From NCBI GenBank assembly GCA_038110535.1, contig JAYNJW010000004.1:22152-86151 (forward strand): 64,000 bases of DNA. The letters run 5' to 3'. This DNA comes from Chordibacter sp038110535 (GTDB lineage: Bacteria; Verrucomicrobiota; Verrucomicrobiia; Opitutales; Seribacteraceae). A program made the position numbers and the translations under genes. This document shows positions 26,505 through 35,111 of the stretch, one piece after another. Each line of letters opens with the position of its first letter. Positions within the stretch are counted from its first letter, which is position 1. Under the pieces are notes generated by a model. That model was not told where the DNA came from, did not search any database, and saw nothing but the letters and a program-made list of their open reading frames with translations.

Positions 26505-27326
26505 TTGAAAGCGATCTGTTCATTCTGTCTGTTTGTTGTCCTCTCTGGGGTTGGTTTTGCGGGTGTAGAAAGATTTCTGAAACCTCTCAAAATCAATCCC
26601 CAGGAACAAATATTCCCAACCCAAACCAATGCCCTTATTCGTGGTCCTTTTTCGATAGACCGATCCCGCACGGTTCTTGGGGACCATACAAAGGAGGTGG
26701 TGACATCCCAACGCCTTGAAAAATTGTTAGCTGAATCTATTCAATATCGCTTTCAAGCAAGCGGAGAAATTGTGGTGAACTTGACCTCCTCCTGGAATCC
26801 AGTTGAAATCCAATCCAATTTCGTGCTTAAACTGGCCGATATTTCTCCAGATGAGCTTTCGGCCAGTTGCTTTGTGCGTTTTTCTTTGTGGGAATCGGGA
26901 GCCAAGGTCGGGGATTTTGCCCTTCCTATTCGCGTTGCTCAAATGCGAGATGTTTATGTTACTGCTCGGTCCATCCCTTTTGGGGCAAAACTAACCAAGG
27001 AGGACTTTAAACTTCAGCGAGTCGATGTCTTGAAACAGCATGCAAACTCTGTTCCGAGCACGACCAATCTTTCCAGTTTTCAATTGGATTCCTATATGTC
27101 TGCCAATACTCCTTTGAAATGGAGTAACATATCCAAAGCGAACCTGATCAAAAAAGGTCAAGTTATTGATGTTTTTGCTTCTGGCAATGGGATTTATGTG
27201 ACCATGAAGGGGCTCGCCTTAGAGGATGGTGCGATGGACTCGGTCGTCAGAGTGAGAAACCTTTCTTCTGAGAAAGAATTTCATGCAAAAGTACTCAGTG
27301 AGAATAGTGTCAAAGTATCCTTGTAA
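26505..27326 (+). CDS. flgA: P-ring assembly chaperone FlgA
   Basis: 273 residues with a signal peptide (AICSFCLFVVLSGVGFAGVE) and a SAF/FlgA C-terminal domain: VTARSIPFGAKLTKEDFKLQ and NLIKKGQVIDVFASGNGIYV. FlgA escorts FlgI in the periplasm. The TTG start directly follows the flgG stop; I see no ATG that would keep the signal peptide. Confidence 0.88.
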   Translation: MKAICSFCLFVVLSGVGFAGVERFLKPLKINPQEQIFPTQTNALIRGPFSIDRSRTVLGDHTKEVVTSQRLEKLLAESIQYRFQASGEIVVNLTSSWNPVEIQSNFVLKLADISPDELSASCFVRFSLWESGAKVGDFALPIRVAQMRDVYVTARSIPFGAKLTKEDFKLQRVDVLKQHANSVPSTTNLSSFQLDSYMSANTPLKWSNISKANLIKKGQVIDVFASGNGIYVTMKGLALEDGAMDSVVRVRNLSSEKEFHAKVLSENSVKVSL

Positions 27327-27338
27327 ACCACCGTGTAA

Positions 27339-27974
27339 ATGTCGAAAACTATCATTCAGTATTTGCTAATCTTTCTACTGCCTTTTGGGTCCAATGCGAC
27401 TTCTCTTTGGTTGAAAAGCAGTAATAACCAAAGGGGAATGTTTGGTGGCAAAAGAGCTTTTGGTGTTGGTGATCTAGTGACCATTGATGTTGCAGAAAGC
27501 TCTTCTTTGGCTGCTTCCCAAAATTCTGTACGGAACCGCCAATTACAAGTCGAGAACGCGGTGACTCAATTTCTCTATGCCAACAGCAAGTTAGGAACTC
27601 ATAACGGTGGTTTGCCGGGTACCCAAATAGAGACTCAAAGCAGCAACCAAGGCGGTGGATCTATTGCCAATACCCAGGATCTCAAGGGTCGAGTCAGTGT
27701 CATGGTAATTGATGTTTTGCCCAATGGGGTACTTGTACTTGAGGGGGCAAGGATGGTCACATTCTCGGGGGAGAGTTACTATGCGGTGCTCAAGGGTATG
27801 GTTAGGCAGGAAGACATCGGATTTGGATTCAAGGATGGCTTACGCTATCGAAATATTGTCTCCTCCCAGTACATCGCGGATGCCCAAATCGAATTTGTAT
27901 CCAAAGGTAGCCTCGATGATGCTCAAAAAGAATCTTGGTATCAAAAATTATCTTCCGTTCTCAATCCTTTTTAA
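27339..27974 (+). CDS. flgH: Flagellar L-ring protein FlgH lacking the lipoprotein cysteine
   Basis: 211 residues. The FlgH domain is clear: FGVGDLVTIDVAESSSLAAS, DLKGRVSVMVIDVLPNGVLV and a late VSSQYIADAQIEF. FlgH normally is a lipoprotein with Cys just after its signal peptide. Here the signal (QYLLIFLLPFGSNATSL) has no lipobox and the whole protein has no cysteine, so it probably is cut by signal peptidase I. The outer-membrane ring would need another anchor. Confidence 0.92.
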   Translation: MSKTIIQYLLIFLLPFGSNATSLWLKSSNNQRGMFGGKRAFGVGDLVTIDVAESSSLAASQNSVRNRQLQVENAVTQFLYANSKLGTHNGGLPGTQIETQSSNQGGGSIANTQDLKGRVSVMVIDVLPNGVLVLEGARMVTFSGESYYAVLKGMVRQEDIGFGFKDGLRYRNIVSSQYIADAQIEFVSKGSLDDAQKESWYQKLSSVLNPF

Positions 27975-27979
27975 AGTTG

Positions 27980-29074
27980 ATGAAATTCTGCTCAGGTTTC
28001 TTTATTTTTCTTTCCCTCTGTTTCCTAGCTCATGGTGCAAGAATCAAAGACCTCACCGATGTGCGTGGGTTTAGAAGTAATCAATTGTTTGGATATGGAA
28101 TTGTGACCGGATTGAATGGGCAGGGTGACTCCCGGATCGAATATACTGAGCTTGGAATCCTGAACGCATTGGAAACCTTGGGCATCCGTGCGGACAAGGC
28201 GGATAAGTCGAGAAATATTGCGGCGGTAATGATTACGGCAGAGATAGGTCCTTTTGCCAAGGAGGGAACTAAATTAGATGTCACTGTATCTTCGATTGGT
28301 AATGCCGATTCGTTGCAGGGAGGTATTTTGCTGCAAACACCCCTCAAAGGGGCAGATGGAATGGTTTACGCAGTGGCCCAGGGGCCGGTTTCTATAGGTG
28401 GACTCACTGCAGGCAACGGGGGAGGAAACATTCAGGTGAATCACCCTACGGTTGGCATGGTCACGAATGGTGCTCTTGTCGAGCGGGAGATTTCTACGGA
28501 TGCACTGAAGAAAGAATCGGTCGATCTCCTGCTTCGCTCTCCCGATAATTTAACTGCGGTTAAAATGGCTGAAGCTATCAATAATTTTTATCCAGGCTCT
28601 TCCTTAGCAATAGATGGAGGGGTGGTGAATGTCCGCTTGCCCATGGAGTTTTTGGGGCAAACTACCAACTTTATTGCGGCCGTAGGAGAAATTGATGTCA
28701 AACCTGATGTCCCTGCCAAAATTATCATTAATGAAAGGACCGGCACCATTGTTGCCACCCAAAATGTTCGGATTTCCCCAGTTGCGGTCAGTAGCAGTAA
28801 TGTCACTATTTTCCTCAATCCTACCACGGGGGTGAGTCAACCCCTGCCTTTTTCTCGTGGAGCGACCGAACTTATTCAAGGAGAAAACGCCGAGCTTATC
28901 GAAGAGGTTGGCCGCTTTGAATCCATTGACGAACTTGATCCTCCCGGTGCCACAACCGTAAATGAATTAGCGACTGCCCTGAATAAACTTGGGCTTACCA
29001 CCCGGGAAATGACTTCTATCTTTCAATCGATCAAAAATGCCGGTGCCCTCCAGGCTGAGCTGGTGATCAACTAA
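27980..29074 (+). CDS. flgI: Flagellar P-ring protein FlgI
   Basis: 364 residues after choosing ATG 27980, which gives a clean signal peptide (MKFCSGFFIFLSLCFLAHGA) ahead of the diagnostic RIKDLTDVRGFRSNQLFGYG. Other conserved parts are GLNGQGDS and ANIAAVMITAE-like stretches. FlgI forms the periplasmic bushing around the rod. The start is 5 bp after flgH. Confidence 0.95.
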   Translation: MKFCSGFFIFLSLCFLAHGARIKDLTDVRGFRSNQLFGYGIVTGLNGQGDSRIEYTELGILNALETLGIRADKADKSRNIAAVMITAEIGPFAKEGTKLDVTVSSIGNADSLQGGILLQTPLKGADGMVYAVAQGPVSIGGLTAGNGGGNIQVNHPTVGMVTNGALVEREISTDALKKESVDLLLRSPDNLTAVKMAEAINNFYPGSSLAIDGGVVNVRLPMEFLGQTTNFIAAVGEIDVKPDVPAKIIINERTGTIVATQNVRISPVAVSSSNVTIFLNPTTGVSQPLPFSRGATELIQGENAELIEEVGRFESIDELDPPGATTVNELATALNKLGLTTREMTSIFQSIKNAGALQAELVIN

Positions 29075-29085
29075 GTATCCTGATA

Positions 29086-29433
29086 ATGGAAAGCAGCAAA
29101 ATAAGCAGTAAAAATGTTAGCTTAGACTCGTCTCTGCTAATGGAAATGGTGCATGCCAAAAATAAGACTGAGGCAGAAAAAACTAAATTTGTTTCCGAAC
29201 AATTTGAGTCCGTGCTGGTTAAGCAATTTCTCAATGATGCCCTCAAACCGATGTTCAAAGGTGTTTTCAATGAGAACAGCGAAGGGCACAGGCTTTATCG
29301 CCACTTCTTTACTGATGCCCTTTCCGAAAGCATTGCTCAGGGTGGGGGCTTTGGAGTGTCATCGATTTTACAGCAACAACTGGCCAATCCCAAGTCATCG
29401 GCCGAGGAAGTTTCCCCTGCAAAGGTTGATTAA
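29086..29433 (+). CDS. flgJ: FlgJ-like rod-binding protein (no muramidase domain)
   Basis: 115 residues matching the N-terminal rod-binding half of FlgJ: FVSEQFESVLVKQFLNDALK followed by a HRLYRHFFTDALSESIAQGG helix. The C-terminal glucosaminidase domain found in gamma-proteobacteria is absent, so another enzyme must open the peptidoglycan for the rod. It sits between flgI and flgN. Confidence 0.85.
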   Translation: MESSKISSKNVSLDSSLLMEMVHAKNKTEAEKTKFVSEQFESVLVKQFLNDALKPMFKGVFNENSEGHRLYRHFFTDALSESIAQGGGFGVSSILQQQLANPKSSAEEVSPAKVD

Positions 29434-29435
29434 TC

Positions 29436-29954
29436 ATGGTAAATTTAACGCAAACTGTGGGTAGAAATAACTGGGAGGAACTTCTCGAGTTATTGCGTAC
29501 GGAATTGCAAGAGTATGGCGGTTTGATCGGTCTGCTTAATGCCCAACAGCAAACGATATTAAGTCGTCAGTCTGACAGTTTGCTGGAAATAAACCAATCG
29601 GTGCAGACCCAGATGGAAGCCAGTCAGATTTTGCAGAAACGCCGGCAAGGCTATGTTTCGCATTTGGCCCGTGCTTTTGGGCGTTCTGAAGAGTCCACGC
29701 TTAGCGAGTTACTCCCTCATTTGCCCGATGTGACCCAGCCCATGTTTGAGAGCATCATTGAAGAAATTAATTCCTTAATTTCGAATGTTCGCCGGAAGGT
29801 GGCACAAAACCAAAGATTGCTAGCTAGGTTGCTCGAAGTGACCGATCACATTCTTTCCAGTGTGAATCCCTCCTCTCACACCAAGACTTACTCCAAGCAA
29901 GGCAAAGTAGGGAACTACTCTGCTGTGTCGACCAAGTTAATGGGTCGTGCGTAA
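29436..29954 (+). CDS. flgN: FlgN-like export chaperone
   Basis: 172 residues, nearly all helical and Gln/Leu-rich, with a FlgN-like core (QEYGGLIGLLNAQQQTILSR). FlgN chaperones FlgK and FlgL. It starts 2 bp after flgJ and immediately precedes flgK, the expected order. Similarity in this family is weak, so context adds to the call. Confidence 0.75.
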   Translation: MVNLTQTVGRNNWEELLELLRTELQEYGGLIGLLNAQQQTILSRQSDSLLEINQSVQTQMEASQILQKRRQGYVSHLARAFGRSEESTLSELLPHLPDVTQPMFESIIEEINSLISNVRRKVAQNQRLLARLLEVTDHILSSVNPSSHTKTYSKQGKVGNYSAVSTKLMGRA

Positions 29955-29973
29955 TCATGATTGATTTGAGGTA

Positions 29974-32900
29974 ATGCTGGGCGAAATTATCAAAAGTACA
30001 GAAGCACTTCGCTATCATGCGAAGTCTGCTGAAATTGCTGGGCAAAATCTAGCTCATGTAAATGATGAAAATTATGCCCGCCAAAGGGTGCTGGCCAAAG
30101 AGGGCCTCATGTCCAAAGGGCAGGGTGGACTTAATACCTCTTCCCTGGAAACAGGTGGCTTGGATCATGCCCGTAACCAACTACTTGATAAGAGGGTTTT
30201 TGCGGAATTTGCAGAATCGGCAAACCTTGATACCCAAAAAGAAATTTTATCCCTCTTGCAGGCTGCCCTGGGAGAGTCAATCAACCGTCAGGCCTTAAGT
30301 GGTGGATTGGACGGGGACCACGACAGTAATTTAGCTGCCGGTGGACTGGCCCGGGCCTTGGATGATCTGTTTAATGCATTTCAGGAGCTATCCGCCTCTC
30401 CGGACGAAGCTACGGCCAAGGAAGAAATCATTAATAAAATCTTAACCCTGACCAAGCGTTTTAATGATGCGGGTCAGGCAATAGATGAAATTGATTCCGA
30501 TTTGTCCGATTCGGTTGATTCGGCGGTTGTTCAGGTTAACCGTTTACTCGAACAGATCTACGAGGTGAACCTGCAAGTTAAGAGATTCGAACTCCTCGGA
30601 CAGGGCAAGGCAGTAACTTACCGTGATCAACGCCAGGGATTGCTTGAGGATTTGTCGAAATTAATTGATTTTAAAATTGATCCTGAAATTAGCGAGGAGA
30701 CAGGGAACGAAACTGGGTTTTGGAACCTCTCCACATCGGATCATCAAAACCGGAGGGTTGAACTCTTAAGCGTAACCAATGGGGTTACTCCGGTTAGCAA
30801 GGAATTTGGAAACATTGTTACATTGGGAAATGACTTGGGTAAGGGAGCACAGGTTCGTGCTAAAATAAGTGCGGATGGCACCTTGGGGCATGTGGAGGTG
30901 ATTGACGGTGGTACCCAATATGATGATACCGAGGGTCCTATCCTTTTTGCCTTGGTTCCTCCGGTCACCCTGGATGATCAAAATAGTGATCTCACCACTG
31001 CGATCTCTGCTCACAATGCTGGAGATGTTTTCAGTCAGGGAGGTAAACTTTTTCAAGCCAGGCAAAATACCCTTGCTGGATCCGATTTGTCCGATTTCAC
31101 TCTTTTTCTGGAGATTTCTAATGTTCCACAAAATGGTCAGGTTTTTCCAGAGTCTTTGCGTCGTTATTCCGATCTCGAAAGCTTTGAAAAGGGCCAACAG
31201 GTCTATTACGAAGGAAAATTGTATCAAGCAGTGGATGCGATTGGAGCCACATATGCTTTACAACTGGACGAATCAAACCAACTTCAACAAAAATTGTCCA
31301 AGGGTGAAGTGGTAGAACTGGATAATAAATTTTACCAGGTTCTCGAAAATAAGAATGTCGGATTCCAACTAAATACCGTTGCCTTGGCAGATGCAAAAGT
31401 GGGTGAGGATATCGAAGGATTTCTGGCCTTGGGAGAAACTCCTCCCCGGCAAATAGAGGATATCGCCTATGTTCCCTCTGCCATCGATACCACCCGTCCG
31501 GACCGTTGGTTTCTCACCCAAAGCTACCAAGCAGGTGACTATGTGAAATTTGAGGACAAATTCTTCCAGTTTACCCAAGATGTTTTTCGGAACCAGGAAG
31601 TGGATAATTTAGCCAGGTCCATGCAGGCACTTACCTATGACCAGGAAAAAAATTATGAGGCTGGGGATTTTGTCGAATTAGAAGGGGCTTACTATGAATT
31701 TACCAATGATGTTCCCGCGTTTGCCGATGCCCAAACTGTTGTAGCAAATCTAAGCGAAGCATATGGAACAGAAGCCCAACCGTTCGACGGAATTTTACAA
31801 CTGGTGGAGGATCCCAACTGGCAATTTGTGGAAAGTAATGGTTCTTTCAAAGTTGCCGATGCCTTTCGTGAATATGAACTCAGTGGATTAGCCGGCAGTG
31901 AGCAAACCAAACAGATCAGAATATCAGGTCTAGGAGGAGATGGCTCGGATAACTTCAATTTCGATGTTACAATCAATGGAGAAAAGATAGTCTTTGATGA
32001 TGTTGCCGAGGAAGGTGCCCCCAGTTTTTCAATTGCTGGATTTGATCCGAATACTTTTTCAGAGACCTTACAAAACAAACTTTTGGAAATCGAAAAAAGC
32101 GGGGTGGCTCTTTCAGCAACTCAGGCCAATGAGCCCGCTTTCGAGGTTCAGATCGATCAAGCAACAGGGGATTTGCTGGTAAGCGGAGTGCCCGGTCTGG
32201 GGGATTTTGAAATCAGTCTAGTGACTGAGGACCTGGCTCCGGAAGCGGGTGATGATATCGTTCCCTCCTTGGAGATAACCGAGGAAAGAGTTTATCTTGC
32301 GGACAAATACAACTTGGTCTTCTCTGCGGAAGAATTTGGTGAATTGCCCCTTGAGGTCGCATTTCAGGGCAATCAAAATGAAACGGCTCAGGCTATCGCG
32401 GATGCACTAGCCGCAGATGAACAGTTAAGCCAACACATCTCTGCCTTTGTCTCTGGCGGAAATGTGACTTTCCGGGCCAAGGACCAGGAATTCGAATTTA
32501 CGGTGAAATTGAATGATGTGGATGGCTTGCTGGATCAGCACAATGCTGAAAACAACCAAACAAAGCTGGATACATCCATCCAAGCTGCTCCTACCATTGA
32601 AGTGCTTGAAAGTGCCGCAGCTGGGAATCCTATCGAAGTATTGATTGAAGGATTTCCGGAAGAAACAACCACCTATTCATTCCTAGGCACGGACGGTTCC
32701 ATCAAGGGTTCCATAACGGTTGATTTTCAAGTAAATCAGGATGGCACAGCGACCCAAATAGCAAATACAATTAATGCCGATCCAAACTTAAATGATCTAG
32801 TTAATGCTGTGGCAAATGGTGGTACAGTCACAATAACAGGAATTGATTCAACAGCAGATTTTGCCAATGTATCCTGGGATGTTAATGGAACAACCCTCAC

Positions 32901-35100
32901 TGGCGATATCCTTTCCGAGCGTGTCCCTCCCCAATTTAAAACGGATCAAATCAGTGCGGTTTCCTCAGTAGTTCAAAATAAACAAGTCTCGCTCGCTTTT
33001 CTTCCGGCCCAACTGGATGATCAGGCTTCTACATTTTCGGTCACGGTTGCCGGACAAGAAATCGGCCTAGAATTGCCTGCATCAATTGATCCCTTGGATA
33101 ATGCAAGGTTTGAGGCCTTGTCGAATGAATTGAATTCAATTAATTTCGACGGGACCAAAACCGCAGATGGATCGGCAAGTCTTGCTCCAGCATTCTCCGT
33201 ATTTTTTGATCAACCCTCTTTGACCTACTTGCTTGTGGGTAACCAAAACACGGGTGATTTTGAAGTTTCGGCATTGGGCAATGATGGCCTTGATATTTTG
33301 GCCCAGCAGGAATTTCTTGCTGATAAAATTACCATTTCCATAAGCAATGATGAAACGGGAAATGAAATCGGCTCAGTTGATTTGCCAACCCTGACTGACG
33401 CGGATGTCAATGCCCAAGCAATTGTCAGCGCAATCAACCAAGACCAAATATTAAATCAATCAGTGTTCGCTTCGGTTGGGGCGGATGGTGAAAAAGTGAT
33501 TATTCAATCATTGGATCCATCTTTTTCTTTTACCACTGATATCACGGTGGAGGATATCCTTAACGCGTTTACGGTTACTCAACTTCAACCCGCGGATCAA
33601 ATCCAAACTGCATTCATTCAAGCATCTGCTCCCCAGATTGCCCGGGTCGAAAAAAACGGGATCGACCCAGTCGGATTAGTGACTTCAAAAGTACAGTCCA
33701 TAGACTTTAAAAAAGGGGAAGATCCGATGATCTTTAAGCAGAATGATTTGTTTTATTTTGAGGGCACAAATGGAGAGACTATTCATTTTGTGGTTACGGC
33801 CCCTACTGCCGAGATTGATCCCTCCGACTTTAATCCTGAGGATGCGGTCTGGGAAAATCATTTTAAAATTTTTAAGCCACAGCTCTTGAATGATGACGAC
33901 CCATCGATTATTATACGCAAAACTTTTCCCTCCGGACATAACCTTGAAAACGGATCGTTGGTCGAGCTCAATATCGGACTGGCTGAAGCGGTTGTGAAAA
34001 AAGGTGAAATTACCGGTTTTAACATTGTAAATGCTGGAAATGGTTTACCAAGTAGTGACGCCCTTTTTGCTGGAGGGAGCCAATTATTAGTCGAATCTGG
34101 TGCGATTAAGGGCTACCAAGAGTCTAGGTCCAAGCATTTGGAAAAATTCAGAACAGAATTGAATGAGTTGGTCACCACATTTGTTGAGCAAATCAATACC
34201 TTATACAACCCGGATGACGAGCCAGGCTCATATATTTTTGGATTTGATGCGGTACTTACCAGACCGATTGCCGGTAAGAATTTGCTGATGGAAGAAGAGT
34301 ATGGTTTATTTGGCCGAGAAGGAGATGCCCAGATAACCCTTTACCGCGATGAGGTGGAAATGTCTTTGCCCCACGCAAGCAAAGAATCCTTTTCCATCGT
34401 CAACACTACACCCATCTTTCCGGAAGAATTCGATGGCCAGACGCTCTTTTTCCGCGGTGGAGACTATGCCGAAACTTTTTTCCGTGCTGATGATGCTGGA
34501 GATAGCCTTTCATTCTACGCATCGGCAAGTCGTATGCAGAATGTGACCATGGAAAACGATGAGGCTTATCCGGGAGCAGATCTTGCCAATGGCACAGAGG
34601 ATGATGGTCGTTCTCTGATGGTTGCTTATGAAACTATCCCGTTCCGCTTGGAGGGTTTAGAGGAAGGTGCCAAACTTCCCATTATTGGTGATAATTTCAG
34701 TTTTACTGCATTGCCTTCCAACCCCTGGAACCTGGCTACGAGCTTAAAAGTTGACCAAAACCTAAATTCTGGTTCATTGCTTACTTCAAATTCCGGTGTG
34801 AGTGGATCAAACAAAATCGCATTATCAATCGCAGAGATGGGGGATGGTAACTTTATTGAAAAGGTTTCCCTTCTCAATGCAAATATGGGCAACACGATTG
34901 CGGAACTTAATGATAATCTTGAGCATCAAAAATCTATCGAGACTTTGCTCCTAGATCAAAGAAGGGCCGTAAGTTCTGTTTCTATAGATGAAGAAGTAGC
35001 TGATCTGATGCGTTTCCAAAGATCTTTTCAGGCATCATCAAGAGTGCTCAATACCCTAGACAAAATGCTGGAAATTGTTGTCATGGGTCTGATCCGGTAA
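29974..35100 (+). CDS. flgK: Giant hook-filament junction protein FlgK
   Basis: 1708 residues, against roughly 450-650 in most bacteria. The N-terminal D0/D1 helices are normal (IAGQNLAHVNDENYARQRVL, residues to about 235). So is the C-terminal end (EEVADLMRFQRSFQASSRVL, last about 75). In between lie about 1400 residues of extra material: a G-rich beta unit (HVEVIDGGTQYDD near residue 305), four or five CBM5/12-like segments (about 346-585), then repeated beta-type domains (about 645-1200) with flagellin-IN-like features. It is acidic, and I see no cysteine. The surface insert should form a collar of large domains at the hook-filament junction. FlgN, FlgL, FliW and CsrA neighbours secure the identity. 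Confidence 0.92.
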   Translation: MLGEIIKSTEALRYHAKSAEIAGQNLAHVNDENYARQRVLAKEGLMSKGQGGLNTSSLETGGLDHARNQLLDKRVFAEFAESANLDTQKEILSLLQAALGESINRQALSGGLDGDHDSNLAAGGLARALDDLFNAFQELSASPDEATAKEEIINKILTLTKRFNDAGQAIDEIDSDLSDSVDSAVVQVNRLLEQIYEVNLQVKRFELLGQGKAVTYRDQRQGLLEDLSKLIDFKIDPEISEETGNETGFWNLSTSDHQNRRVELLSVTNGVTPVSKEFGNIVTLGNDLGKGAQVRAKISADGTLGHVEVIDGGTQYDDTEGPILFALVPPVTLDDQNSDLTTAISAHNAGDVFSQGGKLFQARQNTLAGSDLSDFTLFLEISNVPQNGQVFPESLRRYSDLESFEKGQQVYYEGKLYQAVDAIGATYALQLDESNQLQQKLSKGEVVELDNKFYQVLENKNVGFQLNTVALADAKVGEDIEGFLALGETPPRQIEDIAYVPSAIDTTRPDRWFLTQSYQAGDYVKFEDKFFQFTQDVFRNQEVDNLARSMQALTYDQEKNYEAGDFVELEGAYYEFTNDVPAFADAQTVVANLSEAYGTEAQPFDGILQLVEDPNWQFVESNGSFKVADAFREYELSGLAGSEQTKQIRISGLGGDGSDNFNFDVTINGEKIVFDDVAEEGAPSFSIAGFDPNTFSETLQNKLLEIEKSGVALSATQANEPAFEVQIDQATGDLLVSGVPGLGDFEISLVTEDLAPEAGDDIVPSLEITEERVYLADKYNLVFSAEEFGELPLEVAFQGNQNETAQAIADALAADEQLSQHISAFVSGGNVTFRAKDQEFEFTVKLNDVDGLLDQHNAENNQTKLDTSIQAAPTIEVLESAAAGNPIEVLIEGFPEETTTYSFLGTDGSIKGSITVDFQVNQDGTATQIANTINADPNLNDLVNAVANGGTVTITGIDSTADFANVSWDVNGTTLTGDILSERVPPQFKTDQISAVSSVVQNKQVSLAFLPAQLDDQASTFSVTVAGQEIGLELPASIDPLDNARFEALSNELNSINFDGTKTADGSASLAPAFSVFFDQPSLTYLLVGNQNTGDFEVSALGNDGLDILAQQEFLADKITISISNDETGNEIGSVDLPTLTDADVNAQAIVSAINQDQILNQSVFASVGADGEKVIIQSLDPSFSFTTDITVEDILNAFTVTQLQPADQIQTAFIQASAPQIARVEKNGIDPVGLVTSKVQSIDFKKGEDPMIFKQNDLFYFEGTNGETIHFVVTAPTAEIDPSDFNPEDAVWENHFKIFKPQLLNDDDPSIIIRKTFPSGHNLENGSLVELNIGLAEAVVKKGEITGFNIVNAGNGLPSSDALFAGGSQLLVESGAIKGYQESRSKHLEKFRTELNELVTTFVEQINTLYNPDDEPGSYIFGFDAVLTRPIAGKNLLMEEEYGLFGREGDAQITLYRDEVEMSLPHASKESFSIVNTTPIFPEEFDGQTLFFRGGDYAETFFRADDAGDSLSFYASASRMQNVTMENDEAYPGADLANGTEDDGRSLMVAYETIPFRLEGLEEGAKLPIIGDNFSFTALPSNPWNLATSLKVDQNLNSGSLLTSNSGVSGSNKIALSIAEMGDGNFIEKVSLLNANMGNTIAELNDNLEHQKSIETLLLDQRRAVSSVSIDEEVADLMRFQRSFQASSRVLNTLDKMLEIVVMGLIR
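31009..31730 (+). repeat. CBM5/12-like repeats in FlgK
   Basis: Protein-level repeats of the form Y-x2-G-(D/Q)-x-V-x-(Y/F/L)-x-(G/D)-(K/A)-(F/Y)-(Y/F)-(Q/E): NAGDVFSQGGKLFQA (from 31009), FEKGQQVYYEGKLYQA (from 31180), LSKGEVVELDNKFYQV (from 31294), YQAGDYVKFEDKFFQF (from 31522) and YEAGDFVELEGAYYEF (from 31651). The pattern is that of chitin-binding type-3 (CBM5/12) modules. Assignment is by eye. Confidence 0.6.
31905..33590 (+). repeat. Duplicated beta-type domains in FlgK
   Basis: Two domain types recur. Type A ends in GDLLVSGVPGLGDFEISL (about 32167-32220) and in TYLLVGNQNTGDFEVSAL (about 33226-33280). Type B has the core Q-A-I-A-x-A-(I/L)-x-A-D-x2-L-x3-(I/V)-x-A-x-V-x-G-G-x-V: near 32390 (AQAIADALAADEQLSQHISA), 32755 (TQIANTINADPNLNDLVNA) and 33415 (AQAIVSAINQDQILNQSVFA). 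The order A-B-B-A-B suggests duplication of an A-B unit. The B core resembles flagellin-IN motifs. Confidence 0.55.
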
Positions 35101-35111
35101 GTTTTTAGTGC

